From the NCBI GenBank assembly GCA_013420905.1, contig JAAXNY010000016.1, forward strand, positions 558,001-622,000: a DNA stretch of 64,000 bases. Direction: 5' to 3'. Origin of the DNA: Collybia mongolica. Lineage: Eukaryota; Basidiomycota; Agaricomycetes; Agaricales; Clitocybaceae. Positions within the stretch are counted from its first letter, which is position 1; every line of letters begins with the position of its first letter. The translations under genes were made by a program, and so were the position numbers. The notes under the pieces were generated by a model. The model was given only the letters and a program-made list of their open reading frames with translations. It did no database searches and was not told the DNA's origin. Shown here in pieces: positions 1-13,115 of this stretch.

Positions 1-1
1 G

Positions 2-91
2 AAAGGCTCTCAAAATCCAGTCAACCAAGCAAATGGACCTATTATGCAGAATAACTCCTATCCACAGTACTACAGACAGATAAGATTTTGA
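2..91 (+). CDS. C-terminal end of a gene cut by the window edge (tentative)
   Basis: An open frame enters from the left edge and ends at a TGA at 89-91. The 29 visible residues are rich in Asn, Gln and Tyr (for example NNSYPQYYRQ), a composition common in low-complexity tails of fungal proteins. No domain is visible, so no function is proposed. It could be a chance frame. Confidence 0.3.
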   Translation, partial: KGSQNPVNQANGPIMQNNSYPQYYRQIRF

Positions 92-415
92 GCATGAAAT
101 TCACGGTGGAGGTTCATTTCGATGGTATGTCCAAATACGGTACTCATCCCTGGCTTATGTCACTTGGCTCCACCTCGCGAGTACCAGCATCGGCGGCCCA
201 CGATTTTGCATTTAGCTGTAAATGGGGGGGAGGTTATGCGTTATCTTTGACTGAACAGGTATACAACAGCATGAGTGGGATAAAACAAAAAATCAACTAA
301 GACTACTTTGGAATCTCGCAAATGCCAACGAATGGATATGCCGCAATTTTGTTGTTTCGTCGGCCAACATTGGCTGAATTTGTGACTATAAAAAAGGTTC
401 AATACCTTGGAGTAT

Positions 416-3327
416 CTAGTGGCGAGAAAGACTAACCAGGGCTAGAGGCCGAATCTTGCCTACTTGCGCCACCAGTCCAGCGACCATCTCTGAAAGCGCG
501 GCACGGTGTCGGACATCAGATGCGTTTCTCAACACATCTGGTAAAATCCCAATGAGTTTGGGAACACTGCGAGCCAATTCATCGATTTCGGTGGCTTGTG
601 ATGCATCTGCAACTGCATCGTTTGCCTGCTCTGCCTGTAGCTCAGGGAGACGCGTCATGATATGAACATAGTCCAAGAAAGCCTACAAGGGAGGTCAGAC
701 TTTTGGAACAGACGTAATTTTAACGCTAGAGATACATACCTGGCCCCGAATGTGCCAGCCGTCTACCGGGCGTCCAACAAATTTACTGAAAATTTCCTTC
801 AGAAGTTCTAGGTCCTTGCGAATAACGGCATCCGGTGCAAGCTCCAAGACAGCCAGGTCGTGTGCAGGGTTGTATAGTCCAGCGGATATGAAAAGTTGGT
901 ACGCATCGTATACATCGCCTTTATCCAGAGCGTATATAGCCTTATAGATATTTATCAATGAGTCCACGGCGCCAATCATTACAAGTGCTTACTTTCGCCT
1001 CATTCACCCAAGCCATTGGGATTTTCAAACTGCCTACAATCCCTCTCGTCATCCATTCATCTAGTTTACTGGCCGAACGAGCAAGTAAATCCTTGATGGC
1101 TTTTTCTCTCCTGAGTTAACGGGAAAATCAGTCAGGTGCGCCCAAGGGACGTAATAAAACCTACCCAGCAGGGCCTTCAATATGTAAAAGCACAAAAAGA
1201 GCCTCTTGAACCATTCCTAGACCCTCTAGTTGGAATGCATATGTACTCGCTAAGAGGTCCGCACTTGGGCTGTGCCCTTGAACCCCATCTTCTTCCTGGT
1301 CCTCATCCGGATCATCCATCATTCCGTGCGCACGGCTGCGCCCCACGGGTTCCCCGCGGTCTGCGAAATCCCGAACCCCCATACACCGAGAGAGGATGAT
1401 ATACAAGTGCCATGCTAGCGAATAATCTACTGGAGACGAGCCGAACGAAAGTGGGGAAAGGATTTGGGACAACGAGCATGCAGGTTCCGCGTGAAGCCGA
1501 ATCAAAGAAAACAATCCATCGGGTAGTTTGGGCTGAGAAGGGAGGTTCCATGATGATGATGAGGCAGTCGCTGTTGCCTGCTCTGCATACCAGGGGGACA
1601 GGTTGAGCGATTTGGCGACTTGTGTTTTTGGTGAGCTGATCATATGCTCGGAAGACTTGAGCAATGGGGGCATCAACAGGCTCGGAGAACCACATATATA
1701 AGCCGAATACGCGTTTCCAATCCAATCCTTTTGTCACATCAACGTCAGAGCATTTCTCCAGCCCTCCCCCTTTCGACCCTTCGACCACTTCATCAACAAC
1801 ACCAGATAATAACGCATAGACCTTTCTCACACCCTCATCAATATGCACATCGATTCTCTCCTCCCTCCAAATCTGTAATTGCTCTTTCAGGTCTTCCCGA
1901 AAATCAAAGTCCCCACCCGCTTGAGATATAAGGGTTGCCAATTTAAGATACCCAGCATCCATTGCTGCTGAGCATGCCTTGTCCACTTGATTTCCTGTAA
2001 GAAAAGTGAAAGCCATGGCAGGTGAGCTCGCTGAAGGGTTCGATCGGAGATCTGCTTCGAGAGCAGGAATGACAGCATCTTCAAGCCACGCCGAGAGGGC
2101 AGCTCTTCGTCTGAGAGCAATAACTCGATTTCTGATATCCACCGTTATGGATGAACCAAGGTGAAGATGAATTTCGTCGAACAATGCCTCGCCCAGCTTG
2201 AATACCGAGGCCTCGTACGACCTGTCGGTTGAAGGATATAACGAGGCAAACGATGCAAAGTTGAGCGCTGAAGAAGGAGCAGCGAAGGGTATCCCATCGT
2301 CGTCAGGTTCTATGGGTGAATTTGAGAGATGATGTTGAAGGAGTTTGGATGATAGGTTCAAGGCGTGAGTTGCGCTTGTAACAGTTGGGACAATGATACT
2401 AGTAATTGTAGCAGAATTGGCAGAACTTCTGCTACAAAGACGATGAGTCAAAAGCCATGTATAACTCCAGAAACGTACATGGTGGATGATGGTCCACATA
2501 ACTTCCCCAGGTGCACCAACATTCCCCCCGGACCCCATCCAACCCGGAAAGACCGACCCAAAGCTAACCCTGCATCGACCACGACACCTTCATTCCCGTT
2601 GACAGCTGACTCAGAGCTTTCGACACGGGCATATTTTCTCGAAGGTCGATAAGCCGGTGGGTCAATATTGTGTGCAAAGGAAGTGCGCTGGAAATAAACC
2701 AAGAGGTCAGGTCATGCCACTGGGGCAAGTACTCGCAGTACGCCCTGACAAGACAGCTGTGAAGAAAGCTGTGCCACTCACTTCTCTAGGTTCAAACCGA
2801 AGGCCATCTCCGTCAGAGTCACGGCTGTGTTTGCGACTCAAAGGTTGTAGCGGCACCCGTAAGCTTGGTTTAGTTTGTTGATTCATTGCCCGAAGCGCGG
2901 CAGCCTCCTCGGGCATCCGAAACAGAGAGGTTTGCATAACGTGCATTTTCTGCGCATCCACACCGACGTGTTGAGCCCATGGTATCATCGTTGGATCCCC
3001 GCGATTCCGCGGTGGTAGGGGCGACGATGACGAAGACGCGGGCGAGACGCGTACAGATAACCTTTGCTCGTCTTCAACCTCATGCGCATACCGAATCTCT
3101 CCATCCTCATCTTCAACAAGTGCATTGCGATTGGGTCTCTTGTAGGGTCGTGACGGGGACGTGAACAATTCCTCCTCCTGCATATCCGAGGAACTCGAAG
3201 CACTCGTCGATTCCTGGTCGCTTTCATCGTCTTCTTCTCCTTCATCTACATGTTGCTCCTGGAGTTCTTGCTCTGAAGAAGACCCTTCGTCGCTGCTGTC
3301 GCTAGTGTACGCCCGAAAACGCGCCAT
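416..3327 (-). CDS. Nuclear pore protein with Nup96 domain (Nup145C-like)
   Basis: Structural scaffold protein of the Y-shaped (Nup84/Nup107) complex at the nuclear envelope. The protein opens with an acidic Ser/Glu-rich region (MARFRAYTSDSSDEG, then many E/D/S). The central part carries the characteristic helical Nup96 signature: NQVDKACSAAMDAGYLKLA, then LISQAGGDFDFREDLKEQLQ, then EERIDVHIDEGVRKVYALL. Several short introns split it; one clear intron lies at about 686-738. The last exon ends at a TAG at 416-418. Many fungi make Nup96 by autocleavage of a Nup98-Nup96 precursor, but no FG repeats or autoproteolytic domain were seen upstream. The next gene upstream is an unrelated glucanase, so here Nup96 appears to be a separate gene. 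Exon borders were not all resolved. Confidence 0.85.
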
Positions 3328-3627
3328 GAAGGCAGAACCCGATCACAAAAAGCTGAAGAACAATAGTTGCGGGTGTCAACCCCGAAAATAAACATGAGTA
3401 AACATACGATCTTGAGATGGACTCGGGTCAGCCTGCCGCGGCATGACACTCAAGCACGCTGGAAGGTTCTTTGTGCAGTACACAATCTGCCCCCGGATGC
3501 CTCAGTTCGTCGCTAGAAGGATGGATTGGATTTTACACGATCTCACATCTTGAATCGTTACAATTCATGTTGACGTATGGTCATGATATAAATACATCTG
3601 ATAATCACTAAGCGAACGGTTTCCATT

Positions 3628-5172
3628 CTATCCGTATACCTTAAGCCAGGCGAAATCGAAGTACGCGTTGGTGAATGCAGAGGGGTTGTTGTTGACGTAA
3701 TCTGGGAACGTTTAGCTCGGTGATCCCAGAACTATATCTTAGCACTTACCAACACAACTAGAGGGGCATCCAGAACTACCGTAGACGCTGCCTGCCCAAT
3801 CTCCACCTAAAAATAAACAATCCATTTTACCGCATTACAGCTCATAGCAACGAGAATTAGCTTACAGAATGTTACTACAAGATAGCCCAAGTCAGCCATC
3901 ACAATCACTGACAGCTAGTCGAGACAACGCACAATTAATGATAATGTTGTGTGCACCGAACTTGCTTGAGATGGGACAGGAATCGTCAGGGAAATAAGCA
4001 GTCGGCGTCCCCTTCGGATATATCAGTTGGGGTTCACCCGAACGAAGAACATGAGCCATTACCCAGTTGCCAGTATTGATGTTTGTCGCACCATTAAGTA
4101 CATCAGATGGTACGTTCGTCGCCTGTCTGGACCAGAACCAAACTTTAATATACGAAGATGTCCTCTCCATAGCGAACCTGATTCAGTATGTAAGCGGGGC
4201 ACCCTAGAAGCAACATCAGGCCACAGACCATCCACCCCCGTTGTTATTGAAAGTAGGTCCATAGCTACGCGAGTCGTTCATTCGTACACCACACCCCGCA
4301 TTGTTCGTTGCTGCAACATCGCAGTTATTACCAGTCGATGTTCTGGAATATTAGGTCAATTAAACAATAACGGCGGTTGTATATAAGAAACCCGAACCCA
4401 GTCTGCGAGCGCGAGGAAGGCATGGTGCATCCTATATTTAGCACGATAACGATCTAAACTCTTGTATCGCCAGTGTCACAATCGTACTCACCAGAATTAG
4501 TGTGTAATGTCGCTTGATTGACACCTTGATCGTTGACTCCTTCGAGGATATCTATCTCACCCTAAAACAATCGTGATATACCCTATTTTACGACGACGAA
4601 TCAATGTAGTTTCGGAGGCTTACCTGATTCGGCCAATCCGATCCAACAGTCCATAGTGCGGGCCAGGTTCTAAGCGAATAAGTAAGTTTGTTGGCGGAAT
4701 ATACTGGTAATATATGACTTACCCACAGCCTTGTGGCATGTGGCGAACATTAAAACTGCCCTCCATAAGCACGTTACAAACTAAAATTAGAAGGAATAAC
4801 GTACACAGAAACCGATGTAGTAAATCGTTTGTTGGATCGCAGCCTAACGGAGTTCCTTCCAGGTCCACTTGGACTTAGAACCTTCTTGAAGTCTGCTCGT
4901 ACGACAAAACGATCGGCCGACGCGAAGGTCAAGTTCTGGCTTGATGCCGTAGCTGCGTCAACATAATTCCTGTATGGGAATTGAGGGCGTTTGCATAGTG
5001 ATGGGACAGAAAAAGCGTACACGCGACCATGGGTAGGATCCGGGATGGCCTCGAATGAGAACCCATTGAGGAAACTTGAACCAACAAAACTGTCGGTCTG
5101 TGAGTATGTCGCGCCTAGGGCATTGGTAACGAGAAACAAAAGTAGCGGGACTCGAGTCGGTAGAGACAACAT
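3628..5172 (-). CDS. Secreted GH16 endo-beta-1,3(4)-glucanase
   Basis: Glycoside hydrolase family 16 enzyme, expected to cut beta-1,3(1,4)-glucans of fungal or plant walls outside the cell. An N-terminal signal peptide is visible (MLSLPTRVPLLLFLVTNALG). Family sequence follows: DSFVGSSFLNGFSFEAIPDP and ADRFVVRADFKKVLSPSGPG. The catalytic motif GEIDILEGVND is encoded near 4530-4560, with the ExDxxE acids intact. Later exons give the conserved GCGVRMNDSRSYGPTFNNNG, SSYIKVWFWSRQATNVPSD and DYVNNNPSAFTNAYFDFAWL segments, then a stop at 3628. The gene is split by about eight short introns. All segments I checked join in frame with GT-AG borders, so the gene looks intact. It resembles the laminarinase-type GH16 enzymes common in wood and litter fungi. 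Confidence 0.9.
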
Positions 5173-6391
5173 AGCTGATGCTGGTACGTTCCAGGGGCTT
5201 TCGAGAAACTGGGGGATTTCTGGGGTTGTAGGAGAGTCTCACCGATTTTATAGAACCCCATTATGCCGACATTGAGCGACCATTCATGTGTAAAACGGGT
5301 CTTATGATGAACTATCAGCGCCCCGTGAAAGAAGAAATGTGGTAAGAATTTCACTAGAACATGGCCAACACTCACGGAGGCACAGATGGTCAACTAATTC
5401 ACAAGGACAGGGGTCATCTGGGAGATCACGATGAAGCTGCTAGCATAAGGACATCAGACCCTTATCAGCGTTAACGGTGAATTGTACTGTATGCCCCGCA
5501 GTGAAGTATTTGGGGCCATTCTAGATGAGGGTTGCTCAGTGCATAGACGCGCGACCGCAATTCGGAACGGTATCCAGTGAATGTGAACGGAACGTGATCG
5601 TTACGACCATTTCTAGGACTTTCCGTGTATCATGTGCGAATCGTTGGAGCCAATCGATTCGAATGGAAGGAACGGGTGACTGATCCTACAAGGTGCATGT
5701 AAACCAAGCACGTAACGAAATATAGAAGAAGTTCGATTCAACGGGTGATCAGGGTTGGACGATGTCAATACCGCCTGAACATATTGGCTGATGCAACGAT
5801 AAATTGTCCGATAGATGATTTTCTCCGAGGAATCGGGTCAGGTAAATTGAAGGATTTGCGCCGGCATCGCGCAACACCCGATGTATTTTTACGCATGCAC
5901 GAGCTGCTGGCCTGTTGAACGATATGCCGAGGTCTCGTGGTCCTGGATTTCGGGCCATGAATCCGAGGAAAACAAGGTTTTTAACATAGGTGATTCGAGG
6001 AAAGATAGAATCAAAGGGAACTGGTAGGCAGAAGTGGGCGAAAAGAGGGTCGAAGCCATGGTGGTTAACTCAGAAGGTCAGAATGTCATTAACCGAAAAT
6101 AATTTAATGATACCGGCGCACGATGCACTCGGAGCTATGTCGGGCTCTATAGGCGCTAGTCTCAAACATTACCAAAGGCACAAATCAAAGCAAAATTTTT
6201 TAGATACAGATGAGGCAAACGCCGAACTATGTACATCAGTCGGGTATCCAGGCAATATATAAGTTACTGTAAGCTGAGCAAATAGTGTTAACTAAGTATG
6301 TAGTCTATCTAAAAATATAGTGGACGCATCTAGGACCGTAAAATCGATACAAAGTTGACCAAGATAGAAGAGAACGGTGAGGGAAAACTGT
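5173..6391. other. Intergenic region, no supported gene
   Basis: Only short frames without recognisable motifs are present (for example a 69-codon frame on the minus strand at 5749-5958). The part next to 5172 should hold the promoter of the glucanase gene. Nothing else could be supported. Confidence 0.5.
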
Positions 6392-7105
6392 CTAGTCGAT
6401 GTTGCGGCCGCACTGTAGCAGGAAGGCAGCCACGACAATGCTATTGAGCAGTCCGAGCTGACTGGCATGAGGAGTCAATTCCATCGCAAGAGACGTTCTA
6501 GTCCTGGAAACCCGTGCTAAAAAGGTGGCATTGTGCCCTTCTCCGACGTAAAGCTACACGGTGTTTAGTTCGTCAACAGATACAGATGGCATGAAGGATA
6601 AGTGCGTACATTAATGGCTTGGTTGTGAGGGGCCCAAGTATATCGCATTCCACGAATCTCCATGCTCCTAGAGCTAATATACAGTCCCTCATCAATGAAT
6701 GCAATTAATATTTGTTCGGAAGTACGCGTACCTTCGGTCTGCAGATAATCTGAGCCAGGACCTTGCGCTCCCGGACATGACCCCACGCAGCTCGACAGTG
6801 GGAGGAGTTTTCCATTCAATAAGCGCTACACTCTTATTCTGGGCGTCTTTGAAGACGGTATACCCAGAGAGTTCATTGTCAGTGACAATGTGGAAATAAA
6901 CCTGTCCTTGCGGTCCGACGACAGTTGAGTTGAAAATTGTCGGAGAGAAGGACGTGGCATGGAAAACGACCATATCGGGAGAGGGGGCCACCGAAGGCGT
7001 CGGGAGTGCACCAAATATGGATGGTGGGGGAACGGACTCGCCCCACGCGGCGGAAGGTTGTTGTCCCGCGTCTGCCCAAGCTCCGTAGGGATTGTTGTAG
7101 AACAT
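6392..7105 (-). CDS. DUF6593-type protein
   Basis: Small protein of a family found in very many copies in mushroom-forming fungi; its function is unknown. The N-terminus is Pro- and Tyr-rich (MFYNNPYGAWADAGQQPSAA). The core typical of the family follows: YFHIVTDNELSGYTVFKDA and NKSVALIEWKTPPTVELRG. Downstream exons give MEIRGMRYTWAPHNQAIN and a final exon reading LYVGEGHNATFLARVSRTRT, with a hydrophobic end and a TAG at 6392-6394. Two GT-AG introns fit, near 6695-6715 and 6560-6612. The assignment rests on family resemblance remembered from other basidiomycete genomes. Confidence 0.75.
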
Positions 7106-9086
<1,981 letters not shown>

Positions 9087-10168
9087 GGGCTGATGCGTAT
9101 ATAAGGCGAGGAACTAGAATATCGGGGAAGAAATCGCACACGATCAAGGCGATTTTCGAGGTGAAGATTGCGACGGGAAAGCGATTTCGGAGCGATTGAA
9201 GAATAAAGGGAAATTTGATGAGTTGAAGATACATTTAATTGATATGGATGAGAACTTACAAGGTCAAAGTAGCGAGAACGCTCGAAGACCTGGTGGTGGT
9301 GAGGGGATAAGGCTGTAGAGCCCTGTTTGGCTTCTGTTTTGTAAGCTCTCACCTGCCACGCGAGCCTGCTTTGTAAGCCGGGCATAGCCTTTCAACCTTC
9401 CACGAAGTTCCTCAGACGTTCTCTTCGAATTCTCTTTTGTGTGCCTTGTCATCGGATCAGTACATCTCCCCGTGAGCAATCCCTGGTAACTACAGAGCAA
9501 GTAACACGCTCCCCGAGTGCGCGAATATAACCAATCAAACAAGCAAACAATACCCTGCAGGCAAAGGTCGCCGACTGGGGTACTTGGGAAGAACGATTTC
9601 GCAAATCGGCTTATTTTGTTACCCTCTGCTCATGATCCTGTTCTGTGGAATTTCCCCAACGCGTTCGTTCAAAACTCACGAATCCAATCAAAATCACGCC
9701 TGTTTGGACTAGCTTTCCATCTCCGCTAGAAGTTACAAGGTGAAGGGACTGCCATCGGGTCAATCCTGGGTCGCTTCCTCATGAGATCTATACCCTCATA
9801 CTCGATACCAACCCTACCCTCTCCAGCCCTGCGCCTCTGTGGGTGGTCATGTCGCCATTTTGTGCCGAGGTCTTCGCTACGCTAATCTTTATTTTGAAAC
9901 ATCCCTCGACAGGTGATTGATACCTATGATACAGCTCTCGATATATCTGTCATTCCTGCTGGCGCTCTTGTTCCTGAAATATCTACTCCGCACATAAGTA
10001 AGCTTTCCATGTTATTGGCAGTGTGCGTAGGTTTAACCAAAGCCCAGACATCGAGGTCCTCATCACGCAGCTCCTAGTTCCCTGTTTGGAAAATGTGTTT
10101 TTAGTGTGGGCGCATCACTGTTCCGAATATAGAAGGATCAAGTTATTCACGTTACTTATCATCTGTGC
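9087..10168. promoter_or_regulatory. Upstream region of the UBC4-type gene
   Basis: About 1 kb of sequence without a supported gene. The part next to 9086 must include the promoter and 5' UTR of the E2 gene. No clear TATA box or other element could be assigned. Confidence 0.35.
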
Positions 10169-10350
10169 GCGCCTTGTTTCTTATGTAATTCAGAATCCTT
10201 ATTTAGCGTTTCACCATAAAATATATTATCCATGCGCTGGTCCAAATGTAGAAAATTCTGGCCGTTCCTGTTGCCGCCTGGACACACAACGCACCTTGCT
10301 TCTTAGTTTCGGAACCCTGATCTGGCGTTTCACCATACAAAATGTTGCAC
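10169..10350 (+). repeat. Two diverged direct repeats, spacing about 119 bp
   Basis: Two similar stretches are visible: 10169-10226 (core TTTAGCGTTTCACCATA) and 10288-10350 (core TCTGGCGTTTCACCATAC). Each follows a CGC(G/A)CCTTG(T/C)TTCTTA motif. They look like two decayed units of a tandem repeat. Function unknown. Confidence 0.5.
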
Positions 10351-10549
10351 ATACGCCTTATGGAAGCCAGCTGTTGCATCAGTAAATACAAGCTCCGCTG
10401 GTCGGCTTTTCCCACTTCTTGACCAGGTCAGAAAGTTGAATCTCCAAAATTAAACTAAATAAATTTAAGGTAAAGCTAACCCTGCCAAGCCTCCCTATTG
10501 ACGTAACCTCCGCTTTTTTGAAAATGGGACTTGACTTTTTTTGCTTGCC

Positions 10550-11489
10550 GGTTTTGAGCTTTTTTCCAGTTGCTTGAACCTGCTTATACCTGAAAATCCT
10601 GATGTTACAACTTGCAGGATTGGGCACCCTGCTCCAGTATCTTGTGTCATCCTCAGCAAAAAAGGAAAAGTTGTGCTTTGCTCAACATTTAGCCCTGAAA
10701 TTTCAACCAAAAGTCATGTCAAAGTCAGCTGAACAGGTAACATGAAACCTATGTTCCATTAACCTGCATACAGCCTAGCCATGTAACCCAGGATTTTGAT
10801 CTACCTACTAGCCAGTTGAGAGAGTATAGATTTTTGGAATTTGTATTTTGAAAAATTTTACTTGGCCCCATCAGGGGGAGTTGCAATAACAGGTCACAGC
10901 TCTGCCATAGCAGAATGCAGCAGGGTAGAGTGGCTAAGGAAGTTTCCACTGCAATGTAGACAGTAACCAATCCACAATAATCAGTAGTTCCAGTAGAGGC
11001 CTGATTGTTTTGAACTCCTTGAAACCTCATGAATTGACACCAACATTGGTGAAACTGAATGCATACCCTAGGTAGTCACAGTATACAGTGGGCCTCTTCT
11101 GGAGCATCCTCACAAGAACATCAAGAGAGACAGGTACTAGTTCCTGAAAAAATAATTGCACATGGTAAGTATGAGAGTGGGAAGAAGCAACATGGACATG
11201 CCTATGCCAGATTGACCTGGTATAATAGCTGAGTGAGATTCAGAAATGCTTGGAAATAACAAGGAATCCTGTTTCACAGATTCCCCCCACAAGCCTTCCT
11301 TACATAACTTACATGATTGGCATGCAGATCTAAGTGATAAATATATGCCTCAAAAGACCATGGAGAGCACTATTGTTAAGAAGTGTGAGGTAAGTGAACA
11401 ATATTTTGTGGTTGCAAACCTACTATCCTACTAGAATCAGGAACATTTTGAATGAAATACTTGGGTGCTGATTTCTCCCCAAAAGTCAT
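10550..11489. other. CpG-free block, probable old transposon relic
   Basis: I found no CG dinucleotide between about 10550 and 11489, while the flanking gene space has many. There is no intact reading frame. Zero CpG over roughly 940 bp is what long-term cytosine methylation and deamination would leave in an old repeat. The element type cannot be told. Confidence 0.5.
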
Positions 11490-12205
11490 CCGGGTGTTCA
11501 AAAAGATGTCTAGGTCAAACGTGGTCAAGTAAATTGAACGTGAATGTAATAATGAGAGTGTGGATGTATTTTTGTTGATTGGGCCCAGCTGGGTGATTCC
11601 GCCCCACAGGTTCTACTGTTTAGCTGCATATTCATCTATTGATATGACTCGGATGGGTCAAATTCATATGAGCACATAAATTCAGAACCGAACTACTTTG
11701 CTTCAGCAACATCTATACTTTCAATTAAAGAGCTGCCTTTCTACGGCAATGAATTAAATTTAGATCATTTCCACTCTCTGCAGGACTTGATGAGAGAACG
11801 CTGACAACTCCTTGTCGGGCTGAATTTCCTCAAGTCTCAGGGCCTTCCTTCACCCACGAGTCATTCTAAAATTGACAATCTGCAAGGTTGTTGCACTGGG
11901 CAAATTATTGTCGATGATCATTATAGGAAATTCGGCCTAACAGGCGGTAAGTTACATAGCTCTTCCTGCTGACGGAATGATTACCGCCTCAAGGCACATA
12001 GAGCCTAACTCAATGCTGTCCTACGACTTCGGCCCTTTCTTTTGCCGAATCGTCTGCCTTAGTTCAAAGACAGAATTGTTGCTGTAAGTAACTTGGCCCT
12101 GGCCATGTTGAGTTTGAGTTTGAGTTTTTACGTAATGCACTGATGGGGATGCCTATTTTGTTGGTCAGTAACTCGGCCTACCATATGTAGGGTACGGCGC
12201 CAACC
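11490..12205. other. Intergenic region upstream of the DUF1770-like gene
   Basis: No gene seen. It contains a short GAGTTT triplication near 12110. The end of the region should hold the promoter of the gene starting at 12206. Confidence 0.35.
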
Positions 12206-12822
12206 ATGGCCAAGCCCCCATTCGTTCTTCACCAGGAGGGACACCAGCATCCTGAAAGCTCTGAGCATCACCCTTCTGGTTCTAAACATGCTCGACTACC
12301 AGTAATCCCGGACCTGCGCTTCGAGTACAGCTATCTGCGGAGCATCCGACCTTATGTCAAAATTTACCCATCAAAACCGGAACCTCATAAACGACTAGGT
12401 TTAGGCAATGCCTTGAGCGAAGAAGGATATGGGAACGTGGATTTACGTGAAGAGAAGGAACATGAGCTGTCGTTGGTGCAAATTCAACCCACTACCGAGG
12501 TCATTGAGCTTCAGTGGGGAAGCATTGCTTGGATAACGGCGCGCGACCAGGTCATCAGCCCTCTGCTGCAGGGTGCTCTTTGGTGCGTCCGATCATTCAA
12601 CCTCTGGTGGCTGCGTTTCTGGATTGACCTATTGCCATTAGGGCACTCGCAAGCTATCTATTAACGCCATTCTCTGCCCAGCTTGGATCTCGTGTCGGGA
12701 CATTTGCGAGAACACGGCTGTCAAGTCCAACGGAGGGCCTAGGGGTTGGTTGGCTGAGAAACTTGGCCAGTGGGCTTGGATTTAGTGCAACAGGGACGAA
12801 TACTCTAGTTCGACGGACATGA
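12206..12822 (+). CDS. Small protein resembling the DUF1770 / Atg43 family
   Basis: Two exons, 12206-12582 and 12642-12822, joined over a 59 bp GT-AG intron, give about 185 residues. The intron choice restores a smooth C-terminus (LLQGALWALASYLLTPFSAQ). The fragment PDLRFEYSYLRSIRPYV is the kind of block that marks fungal DUF1770 proteins. I recall this family as including the fission yeast mitophagy receptor Atg43; that link is from memory. A YSYL tetrapeptide after acidic residues could serve as an Atg8-binding motif. The semi-hydrophobic block around residues 115-145 could sit in or on a membrane. Confidence 0.6.
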
Positions 12823-13115
12823 AGTGTGTAGCTTGTACGAAGTAGTAGCGTTTTTTGCCTACGCTCCAGGGGTCCGCATATTTCGGATATCATCGATTTG
12901 GCGTTAGAAAAATTTCAATTAGTGTGGAACTCAGAATAGCTCTACTAACACTTGAAACATTTTGCTTCTACCCCGGGTCCATATGTTGTTAAGGCGTCTT
13001 GTAAACATAAATACATGCGCACTTCGTGCATATAAAGTTTATATAATGATAATTAATAAGTAACAAGTGGCCAACCTCAATCATACACTCTGACATATCA
13101 TCAATCATGGTCAGG

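Noticed and set aside
3328..3460. Upstream extension of Nup96 into a Nup98 part
   Set aside because: No FG repeats or cleavage motif; the short frames there do not join in a supported way.
5749..6262. Short frames on both strands between the glucanase and DUF6593 genes
   Set aside because: No motif, no splice continuity and no start context; they look like chance frames.
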